A stretch of DNA of 64,000 bases from CANKHA01 sp963750965 (GTDB lineage Bacteria > Pseudomonadota > Alphaproteobacteria > Rhizobiales > Xanthobacteraceae), in NCBI GenBank assembly GCA_963750965.1, contig CAVVSK010000020.1, positions 62,001 to 126,000 of the forward strand, given 5' to 3'. Within the stretch, counting starts at the first letter, position 1. Each line of letters starts with the position of its first letter. The notes beneath the pieces were generated by a model. The model did no database searches, was not told the DNA's origin, and was given only the letters and a program-made list of their open reading frames with translations. A program made the position numbers and the translations under genes. This document shows, piece by piece, positions 27,821 to 36,138 of this stretch.

Positions 27821-29511
27821 ACCGTTTCGCCGAATTGCTCGACCGCCTCGCTTACGAACATGGGCGCAACAACAAGCTGCGCCTGATGACGGAATATTTC
27901 CGCACCACGCCGGACCCCGAACGCGGCTATGCCCTGGCGGCGCTCGCCGGCGCTCTGTCGTTCCAATATGCCAAGCCCGGTATGATCCGCGCGCTGATCG
28001 CCGAGCGCACCGACCCGGTGCTGTTTGCGCTCTCGCACGATTACGTCGGTGATCTGTCCGAGACCATAGCGCTGATGTGGCCGGCGGATCCCAATCACCG
28101 CCCAAACGCCACGCCTTCCCTTTCCGATGTGGTCGAAACGCTGTCCACGCTCGGCAAGGCGCAGCTGCCCGCCCAACTCGCCCGCTGGCTTGATGCGCTG
28201 GACGAGACCGGCCGCTGGGCGCTGCTCAAGCTCATCACCGGCGGCTTGCGCATCGGGGTGTCGGCGCGGCTGGTGAAAACTGCCGCCGCCGCGCTGGGCG
28301 ACAAGGACCCGCACGAGATTGAGCTGCTCTGGCCTGGGCTGAGGCCGCCTTACAGCGAGCTGTTCGCCTGGCTGGAAGGGCGCGCCGACAAGCCGCTCAA
28401 CACCGATCCCGCACCGTTCCGTCCCGCTATGCTGGCGCATGCGATCGAAGAAGCGGATTTTCCCGCACTCGATCCGTCGGATTACATGGCGGAGTGGAAA
28501 TGGGACGGCACGCGTGTGCAGGCGGTGACCGGACGGACGGAAAATGGCGAGACCGTTACACGGCTTTATTCCCGCACCGGCGAAGATGTCTCAAAAAGCT
28601 TCCCCGATCTCGCCTCCGCGCTGCGCCTTCCCGGCACCATCGACGGGGAACTCTTAATCATGCGCAATGGGCGCGTGCAATCGTTCAACGAATTGCAGCA
28701 GCGGCTCAACCGCAAGGCCGTTACGCCCAAGCTGATGGCGGAATTTCCCGCGCATCTGCGCGCCTATGATCTGCTCGTCGACGGCAGCGACGACTTGCGC
28801 GAGCAGCCATTTGCCGAGCGCCGGGCGCGGCTGGAAAAATTCATTACGCGGCTTGGCGACTCGCGTGTCGATCTCTCTCCCACGGTGCCTTTCGCGAGCT
28901 GGGAGCAATTAGCCTCCGCGCGTGCCGATCCCAAGTCTGCCGGCGCCGGGGATGATGCCGCCGCGGTGGAAGGCATCATGCTAAAGCGCCGCAACGCGCC
29001 TTACCTGCCCGGACGGCCGAAGGGCCAGTGGTGGAAATGGAAGCGCGATCCTTTCACCATCGACGCGGTGCTGATGTATGCCCAGCGCGGCCATGGCAAA
29101 CGCTCGTCGTATTATTCCGACTATACCTTCGGTGCCTGGACAACGGAGGACGGCGCGGACGTGTTGGTGCCGGTAGGCAAGGCCTATTTCGGTTTCACCG
29201 ACGAGGAACTGCTGCAAATCGACCGCTTCGTCCGGCGCAACACCATCGAGCGTTTCGGCCCGGTGCGCGAGGTGGTGCACGACCGCGACAAGGGCCTGGT
29301 GCTGGAAGTCGCCTTCGAGGGCTTGCAGCGATCAAGCCGCCACCGCTCAGGGGTTGCGATGCGCTTTCCCCGCATCAGCCGATTGCGCTGGGACAAGCCG
29401 CCCGGTGAAGCCGACCGGTTGGAAATTTTGGAGAAGATGCTGGAAGGCATCGAAGCCGCGCAAACCGGATTGGCGCTGCCAAAACCCAGACGTGGCGCAC
29501 TTCAATCGTGA
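27817..29511 (+). CDS. Ligase-associated ATP-dependent DNA ligase
   Basis: An ATP-dependent ligase of 564 residues, the 'cisplatin damage response' type. The adenylation lysine is K228 in EWKWDGTRVQ; further nucleotidyltransferase motifs are RLYSRTGEDVS, IDGELLIM, EGIMLKRRNAPY and QWWKWKRDPF. An N-terminal helical DNA-binding domain occupies roughly residues 1-190, and an OB-fold domain follows the catalytic core. The start ATG overlaps the exonuclease TGA. It seals nicks in a repair pathway together with the exonuclease, helicase and PdeM, all present here within 7.2 kb. Confidence 0.92.
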   Translation: MNRFAELLDRLAYEHGRNNKLRLMTEYFRTTPDPERGYALAALAGALSFQYAKPGMIRALIAERTDPVLFALSHDYVGDLSETIALMWPADPNHRPNATPSLSDVVETLSTLGKAQLPAQLARWLDALDETGRWALLKLITGGLRIGVSARLVKTAAAALGDKDPHEIELLWPGLRPPYSELFAWLEGRADKPLNTDPAPFRPAMLAHAIEEADFPALDPSDYMAEWKWDGTRVQAVTGRTENGETVTRLYSRTGEDVSKSFPDLASALRLPGTIDGELLIMRNGRVQSFNELQQRLNRKAVTPKLMAEFPAHLRAYDLLVDGSDDLREQPFAERRARLEKFITRLGDSRVDLSPTVPFASWEQLASARADPKSAGAGDDAAAVEGIMLKRRNAPYLPGRPKGQWWKWKRDPFTIDAVLMYAQRGHGKRSSYYSDYTFGAWTTEDGADVLVPVGKAYFGFTDEELLQIDRFVRRNTIERFGPVREVVHDRDKGLVLEVAFEGLQRSSRHRSGVAMRFPRISRLRWDKPPGEADRLEILEKMLEGIEAAQTGLALPKPRRGALQS

Positions 29512-29538
29512 TATAGAAATATCAGAGGGAGAGTCTCC

Positions 29539-29826
29539 ATGACGAACGACCATGTCAGCCGTTTTCTGGGCGGCCCGCCGTTGGCGGTGCTTGGCCGTCT
29601 TGTTCTGCTGTCGATCCTGGTCGGCGTCGTGATGCACGCGATCGGCTTCGATCCGTGGAACATCATTCAGAGCGTGCGTCGGCTATTCCTGCATCTCTGG
29701 GACATGGGTTTCGACCTGGTGGTCTGGCTCTGGCGCTACTTCCTGCTTGGGGCCGCCATCGTCATCCCGATCTGGCTGATTGGTCGTCTGGCCAGGGCGC
29801 CGCGCGAGCGGCCCCCGGCCGCCTAA
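29539..29826 (+). CDS. DUF6460 membrane protein
   Basis: A small inner-membrane protein of 95 residues with two hydrophobic helices (VLGRLVLLSILVGVVMHAIG and WRYFLLGAAIVIPIWLIG). The motifs RFLGGPPLAVLGRL, FDPWNIIQSVRRL and WDMGFDLVVWLWRYFLLGA match DUF6460, a family of unknown function restricted mainly to Hyphomicrobiales. It has its own GAGGGAGA ribosome site and follows the DNA ligase gene by 27 bases, so it may be cotranscribed. Confidence 0.82.
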   Translation: MTNDHVSRFLGGPPLAVLGRLVLLSILVGVVMHAIGFDPWNIIQSVRRLFLHLWDMGFDLVVWLWRYFLLGAAIVIPIWLIGRLARAPRERPPAA

Positions 29827-29916
29827 CAGCAAACCCAAAAAGGGCTGGACGGCCTTCCTTTCGGGCTATAATTCCTATGCATCGGACAAAAGTCTCGAAA
29901 CACGCGAGGCCGCGCC

Positions 29917-30546
29917 GTGCTGACCCACGCCCAAATCTGGAGCGCACTCGACCGGCTGGCCGCGCGTTCAGGCCTCTCCGCTTCGGCGCTCGCCAAGCGC
30001 GCCGGCCTCGATCCCACCACCTTCAACCGCTCAAAGCGCATCACACCGGATGGCCGCCCGCGTTGGCCGTCTACCGAGTCGGTCGCCAAGGCACTCACCG
30101 CCACCGGCACGACCATCGATAGCTTCGTAGGCCTGATCACAGACAATCACGGCTCGGCCACCCAGGCGGTGCCGTTGATCGGCCTTGCCGAAGCGGGCGC
30201 GGGCGGCTTTTTCGACGACGGCGGCTTTCCGGTCGGCAAGGGCTGGGACGAGATCGCTTTCCCGGCCGTCAACGATGAGCACGCCTTTGCGTTGGAAATT
30301 TCCGGCGACTCCATGATGCCCGCCTACCGCGATGGCGACGTGATCGTTGTCTCTCCCGGCGCGCCCATCCGCCGCGGTGACCGCGTGGTGGTCAAGACGA
30401 AGAAGGACGAGGTGATGGTGAAGGAGTTGAAACGGCGGACGTCAAAAAGCATCGAATTGCAATCGATCAATGCCGAGCATCCCGACCGAACCCTCGCCGT
30501 TGCCGACGTGATGTGGATCGCCCGAGTCGTCTGGGCGAGTCAGTAG
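29917..30546 (+). CDS. LexA/CI-like S24 family transcriptional regulator
   Basis: A 209-residue repressor-type protein. Residues 1-70 form a helix-turn-helix domain (SASALAKRAGLDPTTFNRSK). The C-terminal half is an S24 peptidase domain: the catalytic Ser is S132 in ISGDSMMPAYRDGD and the general base K169 in VMVKEL, 37 residues apart as in LexA. A canonical Ala-Gly self-cleavage site is possible at LAEAGAGG (about 90-96). The GTG at 29917 is the start. It lies between DUF6460 and a Tat-exported protein, just after the repair genes; a damage-responsive role is plausible but unproven. Confidence 0.82.
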   Translation: MLTHAQIWSALDRLAARSGLSASALAKRAGLDPTTFNRSKRITPDGRPRWPSTESVAKALTATGTTIDSFVGLITDNHGSATQAVPLIGLAEAGAGGFFDDGGFPVGKGWDEIAFPAVNDEHAFALEISGDSMMPAYRDGDVIVVSPGAPIRRGDRVVVKTKKDEVMVKELKRRTSKSIELQSINAEHPDRTLAVADVMWIARVVWASQ

Positions 30547-30550
30547 CTTT

Positions 30551-31084
30551 ATGTCCGGGCTATCTCAACCCTGCCTCTGTCAGCTTCAGCGCCGCCGCTT
30601 TCTGCAGTTGGCCGGCGGGGCCGGTCTCGCCGGAGCTTTTCCTATCTTGGCCGCTGCGGCGCCTATGCAGGTGGAACATGAGGTCCTGCTGCTGATCTGC
30701 AACGAGCCACGCGTCTGGCAATACGCCAACAATTATATGAAAGGCCGTCAGCTCGCGGGCAAATACCAGCCGGTCGAAGTGGAAGGCGCCGCTATTGGGC
30801 TGGTTGCGGAACAATATCAGGCGTCGCGTCAGGCTTTCTGGCAAACGCTGATGTCCGCCACGACCTGGCAGCAAACCCGCAAGGTGATCGCGCTCAATCA
30901 TCGCGGCTGCGCGGCGATGAAGATAGCCTATGGCCTTGCCAAGGCCAGCGACAAGCTGATCGAAACCGAGACCCACCGCTACGCGCTGCGGGAATTCCGT
31001 CATCGGATGGCGGAACGCAATGCTGACCTGGAGGTCGAGATCGGCCTGATCGAACCCGACGGCAAGGTCGCGATGTTCAAGTAG
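30551..31084 (+). CDS. Tat-exported protein with beta-carbonic-anhydrase-like motifs
   Basis: A 177-residue protein. RRRFLQLAGGAGLAGAFPIL is a twin-arginine signal (Arg14-16), ending near LAAAAPM. The mature part has ICNEPRV (Cys50, Glu52, Arg54) and NHRGCAAM (His117, Cys120). These match the beta-carbonic anhydrase zinc ligands Cys-x-Asp-x-Arg and His-x2-Cys in order and spacing, except that Glu replaces the Asp of the Asp-Arg dyad. This suggests a periplasmic beta-CA-like fold, perhaps with altered activity. It begins 4 bases after the S24 regulator's stop and overlaps the convergent TSUP gene by 8 bases. Confidence 0.6.
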   Translation: MSGLSQPCLCQLQRRRFLQLAGGAGLAGAFPILAAAAPMQVEHEVLLLICNEPRVWQYANNYMKGRQLAGKYQPVEVEGAAIGLVAEQYQASRQAFWQTLMSATTWQQTRKVIALNHRGCAAMKIAYGLAKASDKLIETETHRYALREFRHRMAERNADLEVEIGLIEPDGKVAMFK

Positions 31085-31826
31085 CGGCCCATTGGCTCCA
31101 GTAGAGCCAGCCGGCGCGCAGCAAATAGACTGTGCTGACCAGAAAGATCAGCTTGCGCGTCCACTGGCGAAAACTGTGGTCGGTCATGCGATTGACCACC
31201 AGCGGGGCCAGCATGGTGCCGGCGATGGCCAGCACCGCAGCAGGAACGAAGAACCATAACGGGATGGCGTCTTCGATTCCCGCCAAGGTGCCGAAATAAA
31301 AGATCCGCATCAGATTGCCCACGGTCTGGCAGAAGGACTTCGTCGCGATGGTGGTGTGCCGGCCGACCTCGCTCTTCTGGAAAAAAATGTCCATGAACAT
31401 GCCGCCGTTGCCGGCCATGAGCTGGATCGATGTCGTCGTCAGCCCCGTCAGAATCGGCACCCCGCGCCATTGGATGCTGGGGTGCCAATGCCGCGGCAGC
31501 AGTTCCACCGCCCAGGGCATCAAACCGAGCAGCAGATAGACCATCGCCTTGCTCGGCAGAAACGCGATGTAGCGGAGAACGATCAGGGCCACGAACGCGC
31601 CGAGCGTGTACTGAAACCAGATCGGCCAATTGATGTGCTTCCACCAGGTCGCGACACGCCAGACGTTGCCCGCCGTCGACAGGATCGAGAACAGGATCAT
31701 TCCGGTGGAGACGTCGAAGAAAACCAACAGCACGCCGAGCAGGATCATGCCGCCGGCCATGTTGAAGACGCCGGAGATAAAAGAAGAAAGGAAGATGGCC
31801 GCGCCGACGACTCCGAGGGAGAACAT
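31077..31826 (-). CDS. TSUP (TauE/SafE-like) membrane protein
   Basis: A 249-residue polytopic protein with about eight helices. The N-terminal repeat AAIFLSSFISGVFNMAGGMILLGVL and the second-repeat segment TGLTTTSIQLMAGNGGMFMDIFF fit the sulfite-exporter TauE/SafE superfamily, in a branch distinct from the one at 20.6 kb. It starts 14 bases after the lysyl-tRNA synthetase stop and closes that operon. Substrate not predictable. Confidence 0.78.
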   Translation of the reverse strand: MFSLGVVGAAIFLSSFISGVFNMAGGMILLGVLLVFFDVSTGMILFSILSTAGNVWRVATWWKHINWPIWFQYTLGAFVALIVLRYIAFLPSKAMVYLLLGLMPWAVELLPRHWHPSIQWRGVPILTGLTTTSIQLMAGNGGMFMDIFFQKSEVGRHTTIATKSFCQTVGNLMRIFYFGTLAGIEDAIPLWFFVPAAVLAIAGTMLAPLVVNRMTDHSFRQWTRKLIFLVSTVYLLRAGWLYWSQWAAT

Positions 31827-31840
31827 CTACCGGCGGCCCC

Positions 31841-33472
31841 TCACGCCGACCTCGCCAGCGCACCGTCGATCATGTCGATCGTGTTTTTCAGCCCATAGAC
31901 GGCAACAAAAGAGCCGAAGCGCGGACCTTTCTCCTGCCCGAGCAGCACCTGATAGAGCATGTTGAACCAGTCAAGCGACACGCCCGGTTTGCCGTCCTTG
32001 GCCTTCTTGTTGTGATCGAGGAAGGGTTCCCGCCGGCCGATCTCATAGACTACGTCTTGAATTTGCTCGGCGGTTGCTTCCGCCGGCAGCTGCGCCAGCG
32101 CGTCGCGCAGATCGATGAGCGCCGCGCGCTCGGTTTCCGTCGGCTCGCGAAATCTTTTCGCCGGCAGCACGAAATCGCGGAAATAATGGATTGCGTAGCC
32201 GACCAGCGCATCGAGCTTGGGATGCGTCTTCGGCGTCACTCCGGGCCGATAGCGGCCGATAAAACCCCACAAGGTTTCGGCATTCTCGGCATTGGAAGAC
32301 GACACCAGCGTGAGCAGCATCTGGAAGGTGATCGGCATATCCGGCTTCGGCGGCGTGCCGGCGTGGATATGCCATACCGGATTGGAAAGCTGCTGCTTCG
32401 CCTCCTGCCGTGCGAAGGCGTCGAGATGCTGCTGATATTCGTCCACTGTGCGCGGGATCACGTCGAAGTAAAGCCGCTTCGCGGCCTTCGGCTCCCGATA
32501 CATGAACAGCGAGAGCGATTCCGGCGAGGCATAGCGCAGCCATTCGTCGATGGTGAGACCATTGCCCTTGGATTTGGAAATCTTCTGCCCCTTCTCGTCC
32601 AGGAACAGCTCGTAATTGAATCCCTCCGGCGGCATGCCGTCGAGCGCCTTGCAGATTTGGCCCGAAAGTTTCACTGAATCGATCAGGTCCTTGCCCGCCA
32701 TCTCGTAATCGACACCGAGAGCGATCCAGCGCATGGCCCAATCCGGCTTCCATTGCAGCTTGCAGCGCCCGCCAGTGACCGGCGTAGTCACGGGCTGCTT
32801 GGTATCGGGATCTTCATAGGAAATGGTGCCGCCCTTGGCGTCATGCGCGATGACAGGGACCTGCAGCACAACACCTGTCTTCACATCGATCGGCAGGAAA
32901 GGCGAATAGGTCTGCGCCCGCTCCTCGCGCAGCGACGGCAGCATGATTGCCATCACTTTGTCGAAGCGCTCCAGCACCTTCAGCAACGCCTCGTCGAAAC
33001 GGCCCGAGGCATAGCATTGCGTCGAGGACATGAATTCGTATTCGAAGCCGAAGTGATCGAGGAAAGCGCGCAGCCGCGCGTTGTTGTGCTCGCCGAAGCT
33101 CGGATGTGTGCCGAAGGGATCAGGCACCTGCGTCAGCGGCTTGCCGAGATGCTTCGCCAACAGCTGCTGGTTCGGCACATTGTCCGGCACCTTGCGCAGT
33201 CCGTCCATGTCGTCGGAAAAGGCGATCAGCCGCGTCTTGACCTTGTCATCGGTGAGCACGCGGAAGGCATGGCGCACCATGGTGGTGCGGGCGACTTCGC
33301 CGAAGGTGCCAATATGCGGCAGACCCGAGGGGCCATAGCCGGTCTCGAAAATCACTTCGTCTTTCGGCTTACGCTTGAGCCGCGCAATGATCTTCTTCGC
33401 TTCCTCAAACGGCCAGGCCGTGGAAGTTTCGGCAATCTCGCGCAGGCTTAGCCTCGTTACTGTTTCATTCAT
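31841..33472 (-). CDS. lysK: Lysyl-tRNA synthetase, class I (archaeal type)
   Basis: Charges tRNA-Lys. The protein is the class I enzyme, found in archaea, spirochaetes and many alphaproteobacteria, not the class II LysS/LysU of most bacteria. I start at the ATG at 33472 (MNETVTRLSLREIAE, 543 residues); the frame extends 22 codons upstream into the previous gene. The HIGH-like motif is PSGLPHIGTF (about 48-57) and the KMSKS motif is KISKSKGNG near residue 290. It follows a solute-binding protein gene by 5 bases and precedes a TSUP gene, a single operon by spacing. Confidence 0.93.
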   Translation of the reverse strand: MNETVTRLSLREIAETSTAWPFEEAKKIIARLKRKPKDEVIFETGYGPSGLPHIGTFGEVARTTMVRHAFRVLTDDKVKTRLIAFSDDMDGLRKVPDNVPNQQLLAKHLGKPLTQVPDPFGTHPSFGEHNNARLRAFLDHFGFEYEFMSSTQCYASGRFDEALLKVLERFDKVMAIMLPSLREERAQTYSPFLPIDVKTGVVLQVPVIAHDAKGGTISYEDPDTKQPVTTPVTGGRCKLQWKPDWAMRWIALGVDYEMAGKDLIDSVKLSGQICKALDGMPPEGFNYELFLDEKGQKISKSKGNGLTIDEWLRYASPESLSLFMYREPKAAKRLYFDVIPRTVDEYQQHLDAFARQEAKQQLSNPVWHIHAGTPPKPDMPITFQMLLTLVSSSNAENAETLWGFIGRYRPGVTPKTHPKLDALVGYAIHYFRDFVLPAKRFREPTETERAALIDLRDALAQLPAEATAEQIQDVVYEIGRREPFLDHNKKAKDGKPGVSLDWFNMLYQVLLGQEKGPRFGSFVAVYGLKNTIDMIDGALARSA

Positions 33473-33477
33473 GCTCG

Positions 33478-34389
33478 TCAGTAAGGGCTGATCGGAAAAT
33501 AACGCAGCCAGAGATCGGTGAACTTGCCCTGCTCCCACAGCCGGAAAAGCGCCCAGTTCAGCGCCTGGCGCACGAGGTCGTTGCCGCGGCGCACGGCGAT
33601 GCCGATGCCTTCGCCGAAATAACGGCTCTCCATGAAAGGGCCACCGCGAAAGACGCAGCAGTTGGCGGATTCCGTGCCGTTCAGCCAGAAAGCAAGCGAA
33701 ATGCCGTCGCCGAAGAGAAGGTCGGCTTCGCCCCGCCGCAAGGCGTCGCGCGCGGCTTCCGCCGTGTGATAGGGCTTCACCTCGACTTCCGTAAACAGCG
33801 CGCGCAGATAAGCTTCATGCGAGGTCCCAGCGACCACTGCGACCCTGCGACCCTCGAGCTTTTCCGGCCACACTTCGTCGATCGGCGTCTCCCGCTTCGC
33901 CACGAAGCGCGCGGGCGTGCGGTAATAAGGGTCGCTGAAATCGACGCGCTTGCGTGTTTCTGGCGTGGCCGCGATGGAGGCGATCACCGCGTCGCCCTGA
34001 TTGAGCGCGACAGCATCCAGCAGCGTGTCGAAACGGCGCATCTGGATCGTGCACTGAACCTTGATCTCCTCGCAAATCAGGCGTGCGAGATCGACGTTGA
34101 AGCCGGCCGGGTTGCCGTCCGCCCCAGCATAATTGAAAGGCGGATAGTCGATTTCGGTCACGAAACGGATGCCGCTCAGCCGCGACAGGTCCGGCCGCTC
34201 GGGCCGCCGCTTCGCATCCCAGAAGCCGGGGATCGCAACGTCAATTCCAGGGTTGGCCTGGGCGGCGGCACGGTTGGCTTGCGCGTCCACCAGCGACAGG
34301 CCGCAGGCCAACAACCCGGCCATCAACGCGCCAAGGCCGCAGCCGCGCCGGCAAGCGCGAGGGATTACGGCGGTCAGGGAAAAATGCAT
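33478..34389 (-). CDS. Amino-acid-type ABC substrate-binding protein (SBP_bac_3)
   Basis: A 303-residue periplasmic binding protein. After a hydrophobic N-terminus (LGALMAGLLACGLSLVDA, with a possible lipobox LLAC) come GIRFVTEIDYPPFNYAG, GFNVDLARLICEEI, AVIASIAATPETRKRVDFSDPYYRTPARFV and FGEGIGIAVRRGNDLV, the standard family-3 layout. No permease or ATPase gene is nearby, so it is an orphan here. It is the first gene of the operon with lysyl-tRNA synthetase. The ligand is unknown. Confidence 0.85.
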   Translation of the reverse strand: MHFSLTAVIPRACRRGCGLGALMAGLLACGLSLVDAQANRAAAQANPGIDVAIPGFWDAKRRPERPDLSRLSGIRFVTEIDYPPFNYAGADGNPAGFNVDLARLICEEIKVQCTIQMRRFDTLLDAVALNQGDAVIASIAATPETRKRVDFSDPYYRTPARFVAKRETPIDEVWPEKLEGRRVAVVAGTSHEAYLRALFTEVEVKPYHTAEAARDALRRGEADLLFGDGISLAFWLNGTESANCCVFRGGPFMESRYFGEGIGIAVRRGNDLVRQALNWALFRLWEQGKFTDLWLRYFPISPY

Positions 34390-34480
34390 GCGGCTTCGCC
34401 CGGCTGTATCGCCGCCCGCTTATAGACGAATTGCCGAGGGGTTCCAGTGGGTTTGGCGGCTCGCGCGGCTAGCGGCGCGT

Positions 34481-35077
34481 TTAGAAATAGCGGCGCAAAT
34501 CCGCTGCCGAATCTTCCGGCCGCCGCTTGAGATTGAACGGCGCGATAAAGCGGCCGTTCTTGTCCATGAGATAAACCAGCGCGGTGTGATCCATGGTGTA
34601 GCTGCCGTCCGGGTTCGGCACTTTTTTGGTATAGGCGCGATAGGCTTTGATCACGCCATCCACCGCGGTTTCGTCACCGGTCAATCCAAGCAGGTGCGGA
34701 TCGAAGCTCGACAGATAACTCTTCATCGCCTCGGGCGTGTCGCGCTCCGGATCTACCGTGATGAACAGCGCCGCGGCGCGATCGGCATCGGGCCCGAGCT
34801 TGCGGAAGACTTCGGAAATATCGAAGAGCGTGGTGGGGCAGACGTCGGGACAATGGGTGAAGCCGAAGAAGACGAGGAAGGGTTTTCCCATCATGTCCTG
34901 CTCGGTCACCGTGCGGCCGTTTTGATCGATGAGCTTGAACGGTCCGCCGACCGCGGAAGCCTGCGGCAGCGGCACGCTGCCGCGTTGGGCGACCAGCAGT
35001 ACCACGCTCAGGCAGAGCACGAGGCCGGCGACGAAAGCCGCGATGATGAGAATGAGACGCGATGTCTGCGCCGTCAT
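34481..35077 (-). CDS. SCO1/SenC-family copper chaperone
   Basis: A membrane-anchored, thioredoxin-fold protein of 198 residues that delivers copper to the CuA site of cytochrome c oxidase. An N-terminal helix (LILIIAAFVAGLVLCLSVVLLVA) anchors it. The copper ligands are C76 and C80 in THCPDVCPTTL and H164 in TMDHTALVYL. The start is the ATG giving MTAQTSRL. A 53-residue membrane protein gene lies 25 bases upstream in the same direction. Its client would be the ctaC product at the left end of this window. Confidence 0.92.
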   Translation of the reverse strand: MTAQTSRLILIIAAFVAGLVLCLSVVLLVAQRGSVPLPQASAVGGPFKLIDQNGRTVTEQDMMGKPFLVFFGFTHCPDVCPTTLFDISEVFRKLGPDADRAAALFITVDPERDTPEAMKSYLSSFDPHLLGLTGDETAVDGVIKAYRAYTKKVPNPDGSYTMDHTALVYLMDKNGRFIAPFNLKRRPEDSAADLRRYF

Positions 35078-35102
35078 CGATCAGGTCCCATTGTCCGGAT
35101 AG

Positions 35103-35264
35103 CTAGAAGCAGTAGGCCAAGCCGGCTGCGATCATTTCATAGAACACAGCGGTGCCGTGGTAGGCCCAAAGCGTCGCGGCGCTGCCAAGCAGGACGGCAA
35201 AAGCAGCCGAGACTACAAGGACAGGTGACAAGCGCCCTGAAGAAGCGAGCGCGGTATTCGGCAA
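35103..35264 (-). CDS. Small single-pass membrane protein upstream of SCO
   Basis: A 53-residue protein read from a TTG at 35264 to the TAG at 35103. It begins MPNTALASSGRL, contains one hydrophobic helix (PVLVVSAAFAVLLGSAATLW) and ends with AYHGTAVFYEMIAAGLAYCF-like aromatic residues. The start is supported by a near-perfect AGGAGG ribosome site 5-6 bases upstream, and the stop lies 25 bases before the SCO start. The length and the TTG start explain why simple ORF calling misses it. Similar short proteins with a GTAVFYE motif occur, as I recall, in related genomes; the function is unknown, and position suggests oxidase assembly. Confidence 0.7.
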   Translation of the reverse strand: MPNTALASSGRLSPVLVVSAAFAVLLGSAATLWAYHGTAVFYEMIAAGLAYCF

Positions 35265-35360
35265 GGCGCCCTCCTACGGCTCCTGTATTCAGCGCGAAAA
35301 GCGCTGAACCCTCGCCTGTGGTTTCCGCTCGGAAGTGGAAATTCGAGGCCGGGATGGCCC

Positions 35361-35888
35361 TTACATAGGCTTTCGCGTCGCCGCGAACAATGTGCCGTCG
35401 GCGCTGCGGGTCCGGTCCGCATTGCTGCGGCCATTACCGGCATAACGCGTGGTGGAAGGACAGGTCTCGTACATCGAGGCGAGCTCCTTGCCGCGCAGGT
35501 AGATCATCTGCGGCTTGAGACCGCCCTTGCGCTTGATCCAGTTGCGGATCTGCGTTGGGTAGATTTCCCACAGGAGCCGCGTACCTTCCTCGCTGTAGAC
35601 CGACCGGCCGCCGGGGGCCAGATTCCAGGCGGCATGGAAGCCGAGATTGGCGCGCGGGGTCACGCAGATGCGGTCCTTCGGCACGGTGCCAAGCACCAGC
35701 GTACAGGCGGAGAGACAGGTCCCGTCGATAATGACCTGCGAACCGGAATCGCGGACCATGGCGAATTGCTGGAGATAGGGGCCGATCTGGCCGCCGCGAT
35801 CCTCGGCGATGCGGAATTGGGCAGAAGCGGACGACACGCCGCCCAGCGTGACAACAGTCAGAATAAAAGCCGCAAGACGCCCCCGCAT
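35361..35888 (-). CDS. Periplasmic ClpP-like (COG3904-type) protein
   Basis: A 175-residue protein from the ATG at 35888, with AAAGGGGA upstream; a GTG three codons earlier is an alternative. Signal peptide FILTVVTLGGVSSASAQ, then a short domain with IDGTCLSACTLVLGTVP (Cys58, Ser60, Cys62) and ANLGFHAAW (His85). The Cys-x-Ser-Ala-Cys-Thr plus Gly-Phe-His pattern marks the ClpP/crotonase-fold periplasmic proteins grouped as COG3904, probably serine hydrolases. The substrate is unknown. It stands between pirin and the small SCO-linked gene. Confidence 0.72.
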   Translation of the reverse strand: MRGRLAAFILTVVTLGGVSSASAQFRIAEDRGGQIGPYLQQFAMVRDSGSQVIIDGTCLSACTLVLGTVPKDRICVTPRANLGFHAAWNLAPGGRSVYSEEGTRLLWEIYPTQIRNWIKRKGGLKPQMIYLRGKELASMYETCPSTTRYAGNGRSNADRTRSADGTLFAATRKPM

Positions 35889-36096
35889 TGCCCCCACTCC
35901 CCTTTGTCTGGGCCCTTATGGGCCGCTTGATTCTTTTTAGCCGGTTTGGCCGTCGCGGCCTATGGCTGCCTGGGCACAATCCCAGATTTAATTGGTGTCC
36001 GCCGGAACTTTTCGCCGTGAACCTTAATCGCGATGCTTAATCAGGTTAGAGCCAGCCTTTGTGGCGCGGAAATGGCCTTCGCGGATCTCTTTTGGG

Positions 36097-36129
36097 AAAA
36101 AAGCCGGCGCGCGATCATGGTGCGCCAGC
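36097..36129 (-). terminator. Intrinsic terminator of the pirin gene
   Basis: On the minus strand an 8-base stem (GCTGGCGC with GCGCCGGC, one G-U pair) is followed by six T. It begins 10 bases after the pirin stop codon and fits a rho-independent terminator for that gene. Confidence 0.75.
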
Positions 36130-36138
36130 TTTACCCGT

